NCBI RefSeq assembly: GCF_009870125.1
Contig: NC_046679.1
Coordinates: forward strand, 23,684,001 to 23,748,000
Source: Drosophila pseudoobscura
Taxonomy: Eukaryota; Arthropoda; Insecta; Diptera; Drosophilidae
Direction: 5' to 3'
Length of the DNA: 64,000 nt
Under the pieces are notes generated by a model that was not told where the DNA came from, ran no database searches, and worked only from the letters and a program-made list of their open reading frames with translations. This document shows, in pieces, positions 26,991 through 39,048 of this stretch; the stretch's first letter is position 1, and each line of letters begins with the position of its first letter. Position numbers and translations under genes: made by a program.

Positions 26991-29180
26991 TTGAGGATCG
27001 ACTGTATGGACATAGATATGAAGGTTTCCGCAGAGTTAACTTACCTCTTCTACGTATATCAAATATATCTCACAAAACGCACGACTGACTGCTGAGCTGT
27101 GGAAGGGGATTATCGCTTGACAACCACCTAAGCTAACTTCGACGTGTAGTCCCATTCATACGAGTACAAGTACGCGTACGAGTACGAGTATTATTCCAAC
27201 TTTTGAGCCATTGTCCAGAGCTAAGTACCAGGATAGGCACAACCGAACAATGCACTACAATGGTGAGCAGGACACCGCGTGACAGGCTTGTATGCAGTGC
27301 CTGGTCATCTGCCAGGATATCCCATCCTACGGCAAGTCTCGGTTTCCTTATTCTTGTTAACTCAAGCTGCTGCTCGCCCTGTCCCCTTGTCTTCCTGTCT
27401 TCCTGTCTCGCTTGCTGGCTGTGTGAGATTCTTACAACAATCTCGTTAAGAGTAAAGGCCAAATTATAGTAAAACTAACAGAAGGCAAAAGGTAATCACA
27501 TAAAAAGCTTGTTAGATAACAACGTGAGTCCCCGGCGAAAAAGGAAACGGACATCCTCTACCTTTCTACCATTATGCTCCCCGAAAAGAACTACACGGAG
27601 CGTGTAAATGTGTTTGGGTGTGTGGAAAATGATGTACAGGATGGGGTATGCTGCGTTGGACTGAGGTTGGATAGGACTTGCGGTGGCATCTTTCAGAGGA
27701 GCAGGCGGCTAAGCTTTGTCAGGGCGACAGGGTGTCATGTGTGATGTGTGTGTCACTGGCAGCTGCTGCTGCTTCTACTGCTCCTGCTGCTCCTCCAGCT
27801 ACAGATTTTCCCTCTATCCTCCTACTCATCCTGTTAACAGACTTAAGCCGATGGGGTGTGAGTGTAAGAGAAAGTGTGCGCGTGTGCGTGTGTGGTTGTG
27901 TGGATTATAATTGCCATGCGACTGTCAGTGACTGCCTGCCACTGCTGGCTGCCGCTACTGCCGCTACTGCCTCTGCACCTAGCTGCACCCAGCTGCAGAT
28001 GTGCGGCTCGTGTTGCAATATCATTTTTAATGCAAACCGCATGCCACATTATGCAGCTGCATTGCCACGTCACCGCTGTGGTGGCCCCTGCGCCCTACAT
28101 CCCGGCACCACTCATTTGCCTGCAACTGAAGCTGGAACTGGGGCTGTGGATGGGGCGCCGGCACGGCACCTCCTTCCAATGGTGTCGGAAAAAGCAGCAG
28201 AAGCAGCGGTTTAGCAAAGGAATATAGCCAAGAATAATGCCCTGGCACATAAGTAAGTACTTACCCAGAGCACAGCAGCATCAGCAACTACAACTACAGT
28301 GAACAACAACTACAGTGAGCACAATCACAATGCCAACAAGAATAACAACAGCAGCAGCAGCAAAGTGAAAAACCGCTTGCATACTTTGCGGCGCTCGCGA
28401 GCAATAAACGACGCTGGCAATGGCTCCGCCTCACCACACCCCTTAAACCTAACTGACGGAGGAAATACCCACTGCATATGATACCCTCATAGAAGGATAT
28501 ATGATCCATATCAAAATGGCGAAAAAATCCATTTAGAAACGAAGCTATAATGAAAAATGTCAACAAATGATTCAGGTCAGTGACACTTCGAGTAGAGTAT
28601 CTACCAGTCGCATATATATATATAGTTTTAATATATTTCCTTTTTATTTTTGTGCGGCATCAACGCGAGGCGGCAGCTTCTGCTTCTGCTGCAGCTTTTG
28701 TGTTGCATAAAAATTAAAATTTATGCCAGGCAACTTGGGCAAAGCACTGCAAATGCCATTGTTTTTTCATTCCTCCGCCAAACAGGCCTCCCCCACGCTG
28801 ATGATGTTTTTTGGCGGCGGAAGGACATTCACGTTCTGGGTGGCTGAATATCCCAGCTTTTTCCCCTTCTCCTCATTCTGTTGCTGCTTCTGCTGCTACT
28901 CGTACTACTGGCTTGTCAAGCCCACTTACATTCAATTCATCTCCGGCTGGAAAATGAAAATAAAACTCCCTCTCAGCCCCTGGCCTACAGCCTCAGCAGC
29001 AGGCGCCACCCCACTCGTAATTGCAGAGCAATTATACATTCTTCCCCGGACAAGATGGATACGTAATTAATGGCACATTAAATTGTGCCACAGCAATATT
29101 AATTGTCGTGATTGATTTATGCAGGTAATTAACATTTTGAGCAAGTGGGAAATATATTTTACGAATACCTTCTCTCAGCA
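26991..29180. other. spacer between smORF and adenosine kinase
   Basis: No supported gene. It contains CTG/GCTGCT-rich low-complexity sequence at about 27755-27800 and 27930-27975, CAG runs near 28345-28365, and a T/A-rich stretch near 28615-28640. The ORFs here are compositional artefacts rich in Cys, Ala and Leu. The right end runs into the adenosine kinase promoter. Confidence 0.55.
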
Positions 29181-29215
29181 TATAAAAGGGGGACTCACCC
29201 CCTCCTTTCCACTCA
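29181..29215 (+). promoter_or_regulatory. TATA-type core promoter of the adenosine kinase gene
   Basis: TATAAAAG begins at 29181 and an initiator-like TCATCA has its A at about 29215, 34 bp downstream. This gives a 5' leader of about 90 bases before the kinase ATG at 29304. Spacing is right for a TATA/Inr promoter. The assignment is by position and motif only. Confidence 0.6.
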
Positions 29216-29256
29216 TCACCTTTACAAATCCCATCAAAAATTGTATATTTTCAAAC

Positions 29257-29291
29257 ATGACAGTCACATGAGTTTGGGGAATTTATTGTGA
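29257..29291 (+). promoter_or_regulatory. two short overlapping uORFs in the adenosine kinase leader
   Basis: ATG at 29257 opens a four-codon frame ending TGA at 29271. A second ATG at 29268 opens an eight-codon frame ending TGA at 29291, thirteen bases before the main ATG. If the promoter at 29181 is used, both lie in the 5' UTR and would dampen or condition translation of the kinase. Confidence 0.5.
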
Positions 29292-29303
29292 GAAACCTGG
29301 GAT

Positions 29304-30586
29304 ATGCTGAGGCAATCAAGACAGCTTTTACACCGAACCCTAAAATCTGCTCCACTGTGGAGAAGAGCCACGTTTATCAGCATCCAAGGATTCCCAGCCA
29401 ATTTGACCTGGTACTCGCCGAAAACAGGTTGCTTTAGATCTGCACTTGAAAAAAGGAATTTATCTTCAAAAACCTCCAAAAAGATGGAGTTGCCAGAGTC
29501 CATTCTTGTTGGCTTCGGTAATCCCCTGCTGGACATCACAACCGTGATAGAGGACAACATGCTCTTGGAGAAGTACGGACTGGAGGCAAATGCGGCCATC
29601 ATTGCCGATGAGAAACATGAGAACCTGTTCGAAGAGCTGGACAATATGGACAATGTCCAGTACTCGGCCGGAGGAGCCTGCCAGAACTCTTTGCGGGTCT
29701 TCCAGTGGATCGTGGAGGCTCCCAATAGGTGCGCCTTCTTTGGAGCGGTGGGCAAGGACAAGTTTGCCGATCGGATAGTGAAGAGAGCGAGTGCGGATGG
29801 CGTGGAGACCCACTACCAAGTGAAGGAAGAGCTACCGACAGGTATGGTTTATCCAGTACATAACCTCTTCCCCTGATCTTTATGGGGTTATTAACTGTAG
29901 GCACATGTGCGGTGATTGTCAGTGGTCAGAACCGATCCCTGGTGGCTAATCTGGGTGCGGCGGCTCTCTTTACCGAGGACTGGATGGACGAAGAAGAGAA
30001 CTGCTGTGTGGTGGACTGCGCCTCTTACTTCTACGTTACGGGCTTCTTCTTAGCCGTCAGTCCCGACACCGTGTTCCGCATGGCCAAGCTCTCCAGCGAG
30101 ACGAATCGCACCTTAATCCTCAACCTGAGCGCCGTTTTCGTGCTGGAGATGCAGAAGGAGCAGCTGGATAACATAATGCCTTATGTGGACATTGTCATTG
30201 GAAACAAGGAGGAAATCCTGGCCTTTGCGGAAACCCACTTGTGGAATACTAAGAACATCTTCGAGATAGGGAAGCAAATGCAGAGCTTGCCCAAGGACAA
30301 TGGCAGGCCGCGTATGGTCATGGTCACGGATGCCGTGTGTCCAGTGCTTTGTTTCCAGGAAAACGAAAGGATCCTCGAGTACCCCGTGCCGAAGGTGGAC
30401 AAAAAGAAGGTAGTGGACACCAATGGCTGCGGCGATGCCTTTGTCGGGGGTTTTCTCTCGCAGCTGGTGCAGAAAATGCCTCTCGACTACTGCATCCGCA
30501 CAGGAATTTTCGCTTCTCAACAGATAATTGGCGTGCTTGGAGTTACAATCGACAAGCTCCCTAAATTCACCGATAATTGCATATAG
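29304..30586 (+). CDS. adenosine kinase (PfkB family), possibly mitochondrial
   Basis: Exons 29304-29841 and 29901-30586, joined by a 59-bp GT..AG intron, give 407 residues. The protein phosphorylates adenosine to AMP with ATP (purine salvage). Visible family blocks are GNPLLDI just after residue 61, AGGACQN, PTGTCAVIVSGQNRSLVANL across the splice, GFFLAVSP, LNLSAVFV, GNKEE, and the anion-hole/catalytic segment DTNGCGDAFVGGF (352-364), with D358 as presumed catalytic base. Most animal enzymes start near M61 (KMELPESILVGFGN). The extra about 60 residues are rich in Arg, Leu and Ser with no acidic residue until about position 50, resembling a mitochondrial presequence. The usual GAGD reads GCGD. 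Probably the orthologue of D. melanogaster CG3809. A poly(A) signal AATAAA lies at 30675. Confidence 0.93.
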
Positions 30587-30674
30587 GATTGCTTTTTGGG
30601 TATCTCAGAGTTTCTCAATTCCCTTTTCTTACCCTGTTCAAACAAATTTTAGTTAAGAATCCACATAAATCTCA

Positions 30675-30680
30675 AATAAA
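30675..30680 (+). terminator. poly(A) signal AATAAA, adenosine kinase
   Basis: Canonical AATAAA 89 bases after the kinase stop codon, in AT-rich sequence. Confidence 0.6.
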
Positions 30681-33600
30681 TTACCAGGCTTACCGAGAAT
30701 ATCAAATGGAATTTTGCCTCTTTCTATCGGTCTATATTTTGACCCTATTTCAGTCAGCAAAATGCAAAAATTATTCAATCGAGTTTACTTACTGTCTGTC
30801 TTCTGTTAGCTGCTGAAATATTATTGCTATTTTATCTGAAATTATGTCTCTCCCTTTATCCTAATTTGAGAAATAATAGTTTTAGTACCATTCCTAGTCT
30901 TTAACATTTTGAAGATTAAAACACTGGCGTGGATTCCTCCTGTATTGGGGGAAATATATTTCAGATAATACCAATTAATTCATAGCTTCATGTGAGGTTT
31001 ACTCTTCTGCTTCGTATGCAATCACTGCTTTAATTTAAGCTACGACTCTGGATAAATTCATTGATAAATTCATCTAGAAACGTTCCTGCAAGGTTCCATC
31101 TTGCGCACAGAATATTCAGTAAACCAAATAAATTCCCACTTGATTATCAGATTAACTCTTGCTCTCCCCATAAGCGATCAATATAATAATTTAAGGACCC
31201 AAGACCAACTTCTTGTCTGTCTTTTATATATCCTTTTTGCGCCAGTACCTTGTCGTGCATGCATATTGCTGCCTGTGGCTCTGGGTTTTGGCCATGGCTC
31301 CGCCTCGGGCCCAGCTACTGGTGAAAAATAAATACATTTAAATGTATAAAACTCTCTCTTTCCCTGGCCATGGCGATGGCTGGCGCGATGGCAATGGCTC
31401 TGGGAGAAAGGCAAACAGAAGTGATGTAAAAATATGCGTTGCATACTTTGCAGCGCCAATGTAAATTTCCTCCTTGCCATCCGGGGCTTTGTCTCCAGGT
31501 CCTGCTTGCCTGCCGTCTTCTGTCTTTCGTCTGCTGCCGCCGGCTGTTGACTTTGGCCTGACAAAATATTGCTACCATTTCAGAAACGTTGAAGATGTAG
31601 ACAACACTGTGGCAGAATCTGGGAGCTATGAGCTGGAGTTGGGATCCGGAGCTGGACACAAGAGCTGGAAGCCGAAGCTGGGGCAACTGGACATGAGCAC
31701 GTGCCAGGAGAGTACAAGGAAGGACAACGACGACGACTGTCTTCCACTGATTAAAACGATGCGTCCTCGTGACAGCGATTTTTTCTCGTTAAATCCTTAA
31801 ATGTCGCTTCGTTTATCGTGAGCTTTGTTTTTTAACTTTTCCAGCACTACCCCTGTCCATTCCATTCATCCATCGGCTCCCTATGGTGGTCCCTCTGGTG
31901 TGTCTCCCTCAGAGCTCAAGCGATAATTTATGCATATATCCATGGTGATTTATGACATTATCCGTCCCTGCCCTGCCTCAATGCCACCAACTCCTTTGTG
32001 TGCTCAATGGCTCAGCATTTCTTATGCATAGTTCTGGAACGAACAGCACTGGACTGCACAGCAGTGGAGTGGATAGAACTGGGGACACCGCACAATTAGC
32101 TGTGGCAAAAATGAGCAGCAAACAGAAAGGATATTCACCAGCTAAAGCCCAAGCCAAAGTCAAATATCTTTAACTCTGAACTTCCTTTAAGTCTTTCGAA
32201 ACTTTTCCATGTAAAAAGAGAAAAAAGTCAAGAAGAAATCTGTGCCCTGGCAAAGTGCCGGCTAGAAACTTTTCAGATTTGTCATATGCACATCTCCAAG
32301 CTAATATTCCCCGAGCTGGGGGCCACATGAGTTATGACTTATGACGGGGCTCCAGCTCCAGTTAGGTGAGATTTGGAGAGACAGGGCATCTAGGCTGACA
32401 GCTTAATTATGGCAGTCAAGAGAGCTTCCTTCGGGCGGCTTTTTAATTAACTGCGAAAACTAGGGAACAGCCCAAAAATTATATTAAAATTGTTTTGAGA
32501 GAAATATCAACTTTATTTATTGGTGAGATATGCTCGGATCGGATTCTTGTGCAGTTTTCGGCCTGAACTTTGATTTCAGGTTGGGTGAGCAACGAAACTT
32601 TATTCAGGCTAAATCATAAACTTGCTAAACAACTTTCGTTGCAATCAATGAACAATTTTCAAATGAAAACTTTTTTCTCTTCTCTCCAGCCTGGAGACGA
32701 ATTTATGCAATTATGTGATTTAATTTGATTAGGTCCATGCCAACAAAACGAAGAGCCAATAGTCAACAGGCACTAAACCGACAGAAGAACAAAGCCAAGG
32801 CCAAAAAGCAGGGAATTAGCAGCCGAATCAGCGTCCAAAAGTGGAGAAAAATTGTGCTTTTCAGGCTCGTATACTAGTAATTCCGTCTGGCCCTAGGGCA
32901 CAGGAAACAGGATTCGCTGAAACGAAGAGAGAAATAAAGGAACACGCATTGACGGGAGACTAGCTAATAAAAATCACTCATACGCAATGGGGGACAACAG
33001 CAGCAGCAGCAGCAATAGGAAACTCCCAATCCAATCCCCACTCTTCGGACAAGTTTCAAATGCTACTTGTAACTTTGTTACAACAACCCCGAACACCGAG
33101 CACAGTACGAGTAAATGTTAAAAGTTCTCTTGTTCTGTTTGTGCAAGAAATGGCTAAAGTTTTCTTTTATTTTTGCTGTATTTTGTACTTTGTAACCAGC
33201 AAACTCTCTTGGCCAATGCCAACGTCTCGTTGAGAACCCTTTTCTCCTGCACTTTCACCCTGTTTCCCACTCATTTACGCACTCAGTCTTCGGTCGGGCA
33301 GTCAGTCAGCCAGTAAATCATTCTAGGGGAACCACAGACTTCCCAATGTCTTATTCCGCTGTCTTGTCTCAAGTGCTGATTGCCTTTTGCCATTGTTGTG
33401 GCTGCTGATGTCGCCCTCCGGGCGTCCCGCTCTTCTCATGTGTCCGTGATTGTGGATTATGTGAAATTATCGAATATATCCGGGATTATACCCATTGTTC
33501 CTTCCTCCCAATCCTTCTCAGAGCTACTTATTTACCATGTATGTATATCTGTATAGATTTGATGTCCAATTGGTCGTCGAATCAATTGAATTAAGCTGAA

Positions 33601-36600
33601 AGCATTTTTATTTCGTTTCCATGGCCACATGGCCATCATTAATTGCTGTAGATTCTTCTGGATTCCCTTAAATTCTTTGACTTAAAATTCCATTTTTAGT
33701 CTTACAATCGCAGTCCCATCGGAGGAGCAGCAGCATGCATTGCAAATGTCTGAGCCATTTGCATAGAGTTTTGTGTCTGGGGGAGGCAAAAGTTTTATGT
33801 TAGCAACGAAGGACGATAATTTGCAGCAGTTACAATATTTCATGGAATATCTCTGTGCTTCTGCTGCTGCTGCCGCAGAACTTCAATAAAGTAGCAGCAA
33901 TAAAAAAGGGAGAAGGATTTTCCCCACTCTCCCTCCTTCTTTTTTCTGTATTTTGACAACCGCAAAAGTACCACAAATAACAGAATAGAAATTTCAATCA
34001 TTCCTTTGGCCATATTTTGTGCCAAATGTCAATGACTGGAAATTTGTCAACGGAAGCAATTGTACAATTGCATAAGTTTTGCTAAATACGAATACATCTG
34101 TATAAATAAATATGCAATGTGACTCGCCTTTGTTTGATATGGATCCAAGTCTTTGTCAGTGTTCTCCCTGCTCCTGCTTTTGTGGCCACTCAACGCTAAT
34201 GGACTTTAAAGTGTGTTCTCAAGCATTCACTGCCAGAAACCGCCTCAAAAACAGACAGTGGATATCGGCAAAGTTTCCACGAAAGTGCTCTCCCAGCATT
34301 CTTGTCGCACATATCACGCATACGCCCCTTTGCAGTCGTTGGAACAGATCCAAATGCAATCCGAATCCGCAAGAAGTGATCCGCCAGCAGCTGGCAAAAT
34401 AATATACTGCCAGTCCCAACACCAACACCAAACACCAAACCCAATCACAATTACAATCTCTCTTTGCCGTCTCTGACTCTGACTCTTTGACCAAGCAAAA
34501 AACTCTTTGGTGGCTCGTTATTATACCCCCTACTGTTTGTGAAGCGGGTATATTGATTTAATGAGGAAGTATGCATGCTCTTTTTACTCTGAAAGGATCT
34601 TTTCTACGTTTATAGATACTGGGTATATTATAGTCGCAACACAACACACAACCTTTATTCCTATCTTTTTTTCCTAATTTTCTAAATGGCTTTCATTCGG
34701 TGGGCATGCAAGGAGCAGCAACCAAACGACTGTCGGCATGTGTGAGTGGCTGGGTCTCCGTGTTAATTAGCAATATCAAGAGCACTTAAATTTGATACAG
34801 ATTATAACACCGAAAGTTGCTCCTTCCCCAGAATCAGAAGCAGAGTCTCTGCTCCCTGTCTCTGCTGGTGGTGTGTGTGTGTTTTCTTTGTTCTCCATCC
34901 GAACTCTCAAGTTGCTCATTTGGGGAGCTGGCTGATTGTGTTTGCGGCTGAGTTGGCCATTCGATTTGCAACTTGTGGGCCATGCTTAGAGCTCGTACTC
35001 TCTGAGCTCGAGCCCCGAATGCAGCAGTAGCAGCAGCCAGAAATAGTTAGTAGTTGTTACACAAATTGTGCACGCTTTAAGATTTAAGAAATTTCGGACA
35101 TTAGCCTTATTTAAAGTGCATCAGGCTGTAGTCCAGTGCCCGAATCAAAAAGGCATTACCAGAGAAGGAAGTGCGAAGGAGAAAAGAAAACTAAATGCAC
35201 ATTTAACAATAAATGAGCAACGTTTTTGGAAATTAACTTTCAACAACATGTGTTGAAATACATTTATCTTCCGCTCTCATAACGAGGCCTCCCAACTCCC
35301 AACAAAACTCAGTTTAACAACTAGGAAAAGAAATCCTCGAACAAAAACAGGGGGAAAAAGGAGAAAATGGAAAGGTGGAAATTAATTTGAGCGAGAAAAA
35401 GGAGTGAAGTGGAAATTATGAGAAGCTGCCAAATTGTGCTAAATGAGCCCGGGCAAGTGGAAATTAAAAAGGAACCCCGGAAAGAGGGGAACAGTCTTCC
35501 AGTCATATCCCATTCCACATCCCTGGCAGTGCCACTGTCTGCCTCTGGCCCTGGAGCCACTTGCATTATGATTGCATCATTTGGGGCTAATTTGCATTTA
35601 AATACTTGGCTCTGTTATTGTTCGAGTGCAGCATGGAAACTTTTTCCAGGAGCAGGACTCACGGTCCCAGTCCCGCGGCCACTTTCGACAAAGTTATGCC
35701 AAGTCAAGGATATCACAAAAAAATGTCCTGCCGTGGCCGGACAACTTCTGTTAATGCGTTTGAATAATGAATGGTTGAAGGGGGTAAAGGGGCAAAGGGG
35801 TATCGGTATGCGGACCGGGACCGGGACCGGTTGCACCTTGGATACGTTCGTCCTCTCCTGCGTATAAAATCCCCTTAGTCCTTAGATAACAATGTACAAA
35901 CTGGCGCCGTCGGCGTCCAGCCCATGATGGTCATTATTTAAGGCGTCCGTCCGATGCAGCAAAGCGAAAACTGAGAAGTGGAGAAAGACGTGGGGAGAAC
36001 TGAGCAGCAGAGAAGAGAAGAACCCGGAGAACTGGTACTCGGCCATCTGCCTTGGTGAGGAAAAAGCAACGCGAAGATTTATTGAACGCCAAATGAATCA
36101 TTTCTCTCTTTCTCCCTCTTGCTCTCGCAACTCTTTGGCGCTGAAACTTGGTACCGCACCTCCGAATGGGAGGAGGGCGACTGCCTCTTGGCAAGGGGTT
36201 GCCATTGCCCCTTCATTTCGTCGCACTTTTAATAACTTCTATAAAAGTTTCATGTCTCTCGGTGGCAGCAAACTTGCATGCCACTGCAACTGCAACAGAG
36301 CAAAAAGTTTGCGTGTGTTTGGCACTTGAAACTTTGCTTTTCGCGAGATCAAAAAAGTATGGCCTCGAAAAGGGGGGCTGCATATATACCTCTATATATG
36401 TATGTATATGTAGATATGTGTACATGCAAAAGCAAAATCAGTGGAAAATAATCTCGTCAAGTATTTAAAGTGACATTAAAAAATATTGAAAAACTCGATA
36501 AATACTTGCTAAGTATGCTGGATGCTGCTGGGCGGATAATCTTCCAGGGAAATTAAATAGTTAGGTGGGGCTGCTACGCTTCTGGCCGAGCGCAGCGGTG

Positions 36601-37553
36601 CGTATACGTGTTGCAGCCTTATATAAGTGGCTCCAACATCCTTGAAAATAGTTTCCCTGCAAGTGTTTGCATTCAGACTTAAAGCGCTGAAAGTTAAATG
36701 AGTTATAGCCCAAAGCAAAGTAGATTTAATCGGGGATACACACAAGGAAATTTTCGTGTAGCTTAGTGTAGAACCAATTTAAGATAGCAGCTAGATTGCT
36801 TTACCACAATTGGTTAGAACTTTCCCAACCATCAAAGCCAAATAAATTTCCCTCAAGTGAGATGAAAATGCATCTCATTTCCATCTGCATCTGTCACCAC
36901 AAATGTGTTGGCACAGATCACACATATTTTCATTGCGTTTCATTAATTTCATTCATTTTCGGCAATTACTTTTGCGGTGCACCCAAAGTCAATTTGTGTG
37001 TGTGTCTGCTCATCCAGAGGCAACTCGAGATCTGCGAGAACGCGACGCTATCATCAGAGATAGCTGTTGCTGCCTCTGTGGCAGCTTATTCAGTTCAAGC
37101 AATTGATTTGCCAATTTGCCAAATAAACAGAGATACGGAGTGACAGAGTTCAACAGGAGTATTTGCCTCAGTGAATCAGTCCATCAATTACCGACACAAG
37201 GAACCTGCAACCAGTACTGTCTGACAGACAGATAGACAGGCATACATCTGGCCAAATGGAAAGCTGTATCCCTGGCAGCTTCAACTGGTAATTGGGGAAT
37301 GGGCCACAGTTTTAATTAGCCAACGCAATTGGGTGATTGCTTAAATGAATCGAATCATTTTTGTTGTACGACTACGAGTACCTGCCTCAAAGATACCGTA
37401 TCGTACTCGTATCTTTCGGAACAACTGCTGACAACTGTTTGAACAGTTGTTTATGATTGCTATTCATCAGAAACTTTCTATGGGTTGAACTCTCTTTCTC
37501 TCTCTCTATCTATAGATGCTTTTGTTGCCTATGGGGTCAGGTGAGACATGTGG
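30681..37553. other. non-coding DNA, no protein gene recognised
   Basis: Nearly 7 kb without a supported gene. Open frames here (31474-31800 and 35409-35867 on plus, for instance) arise from GGAGCT/CCGGGACC-type simple sequence. A CAG run lies near 33000 and an ATACCC...GGGTAT palindrome at 34523-34551. TATAAAA near 35862 has nothing recognisable behind it. The right end flanks the tRNA. Confidence 0.55.
34523..34551. repeat. ATACCC...GGGTAT inverted repeat, longer loop
   Basis: ATACCC at 34523 and GGGTAT ending at 34551 form short inverted arms. About 70 bp on, GGGTATATTATAGTCGCAAC (34621-34640) resembles GGGTATCTTGCAGTCGCAAT at 45239-45258, suggesting both are fragments of one dispersed family. 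Confidence 0.4.
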
Positions 37554-37625
37554 GCCTCTTTAGCTCAGTGGCAGAGCACTGGTCTTGTAAACCAGGGGCC
37601 GTGAGTTCAATTCTCACAAGAGGCA
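37554..37625 (+). tRNA. tRNA-Thr (anticodon TGT)
   Basis: A 72-base cloverleaf. The acceptor stem is GCCTCTT (37554-37560) paired with AAGAGGC (37618-37624), followed by discriminator A. The A box TAGCTCAGTGGCAGAGCA and the B box GAGTTCAATTC are intact. The anticodon stem CTGGT/ACCAG encloses the loop CTTGTAA, giving anticodon TGT, which reads ACA threonine codons. There is no intron and no encoded CCA, as expected for eukaryotes. A T run follows at once. It lies alone, with no other tRNA recognised in the window. Confidence 0.96.
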
Positions 37626-37629
37626 TGAC

Positions 37630-37637
37630 TTTTTTTT
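37630..37637 (+). terminator. RNA polymerase III T-run terminator
   Basis: Eight T residues start five bases after the tRNA 3' end, the standard Pol III stop signal. Confidence 0.9.
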
Positions 37638-39048
37638 GGTATTCCTCCCCTAGCAATTTGATGTGTTGCACACATTTCAAGCATGATTGAGCTGCTGCAG
37701 CAAGGCATTTTCTAGGTCTTCAATCAGGCAATGACATTTCCGATATTTGACTTACGCAGGCGGATCGTAGCCCAAACCCCATTTCCCTTTCCTAGACATG
37801 ACAAGTCAATTGACAGACAGCAACAATTTTGTCTGTTCCTGGTCCTGCTCCAACGGCTGGTACCTTCCCCTTTCTCCTGGCTCCTGCCACACGGAGATGC
37901 AATAATTTGCGATGCCGGGGCTTCCCCGTGACAGGCACCGACACGCACACGGCCTGAACCGCATGCCGAACGATTCACTTCCGCCGAGATCCTTTGCCAA
38001 CTTCATCATGCGCATATTCACAGTTCATAAAATTGAATGGGGAATGGGAATGGGAATGGGTCCAGAGATTGGGCCATACTCGTACAGAGGAAGAGCTCTG
38101 CCTGACAGCGGCTCAGCAAATCGAAATAAAAATTTATGTGCACATGTTTGAATTTATTGCCCCGTCTTTGGGTAGCCTGCTCCTATGCCATGCCATGCCA
38201 TGCCATGCCATTGGGAGGACCCCAATTGCGAATCCTTCGTGGCGTTTGCGTGTGCAAATGTTATTCAATCGAATGTGAAATCATATGAATGATGCTGCTC
38301 TCACTGCTCTCCACTCATAAACATTTTATTTACCTTTAATTTCGTGAAAAGCTTCTTTTTGTACGGCGCCAGAGATTTATTCCCACCTCTGGTGCTTCTC
38401 CACATCTCACTGCAAAATGCTATGCGTGCGATTTTTATGACTAAATAAAATGATTTTTTTATGCCCATGGAATGGGCATGGGGCTGGTCCCTCAGTCCCA
38501 TCTCTTGACGCAAAATGGCAATTCTTTGTTTGCCCAAAGAAAGTGTTTAGCCATAAACAAGCAGCGACACAATTTCAGCTGATTTATCACCGAATAACCC
38601 CACTTCAATGCATGGGCATATAATATTTTTATAACGAAATTGATGTGATGGCAGGGTTAATCAAATGTTGTTGTCGGGAATTGTATTTGAGGGGTTCTCT
38701 GGGTAATATTTGAAGAGGTCTTTGACCAACGATTAATCTTTGTTCGGGAGAACAAATCAATTAACAATGCTTGAATGTCATAACTTTTGGGAACCAAATA
38801 ACCGCAGGGAAACAAAGAAAAATATGGAATACATTTGTGCTTATTTTTCATTAATTTTCTTTATTTGAGGAATGCATAAAATCCAATACGAATTAAATTC
38901 AAAGCTTTTCTGAGTAGCGAAAGTTGTCATCAACGAACAACCAGAAACCATTCGAAAAGCACAATCAAATGCATCAGTAATTCCTCTAACTTAACAAATA
39001 TATATTGGATAGTAGTATAAATTATTCCACAGTATTCATCGGCAGTGT
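37638..39048. other. spacer between tRNA and acyl-CoA synthetase
   Basis: No gene recognised. It includes five tandem TGCCA units at 38186-38210. A minus-strand AATAAA (38860-38865 on the + strand as TTTATT) lies about 190 bases past the synthetase stop and may be its poly(A) signal. Confidence 0.55.
38186..38210. repeat. (TGCCA)n pentanucleotide, five copies
   Basis: Five perfect tandem TGCCA units. Confidence 0.85.

Noticed and set aside
35409-35867. 152-codon plus-strand frame
   Set aside because: Ends in GGGACC simple repeats; no domain and no conserved features visible.
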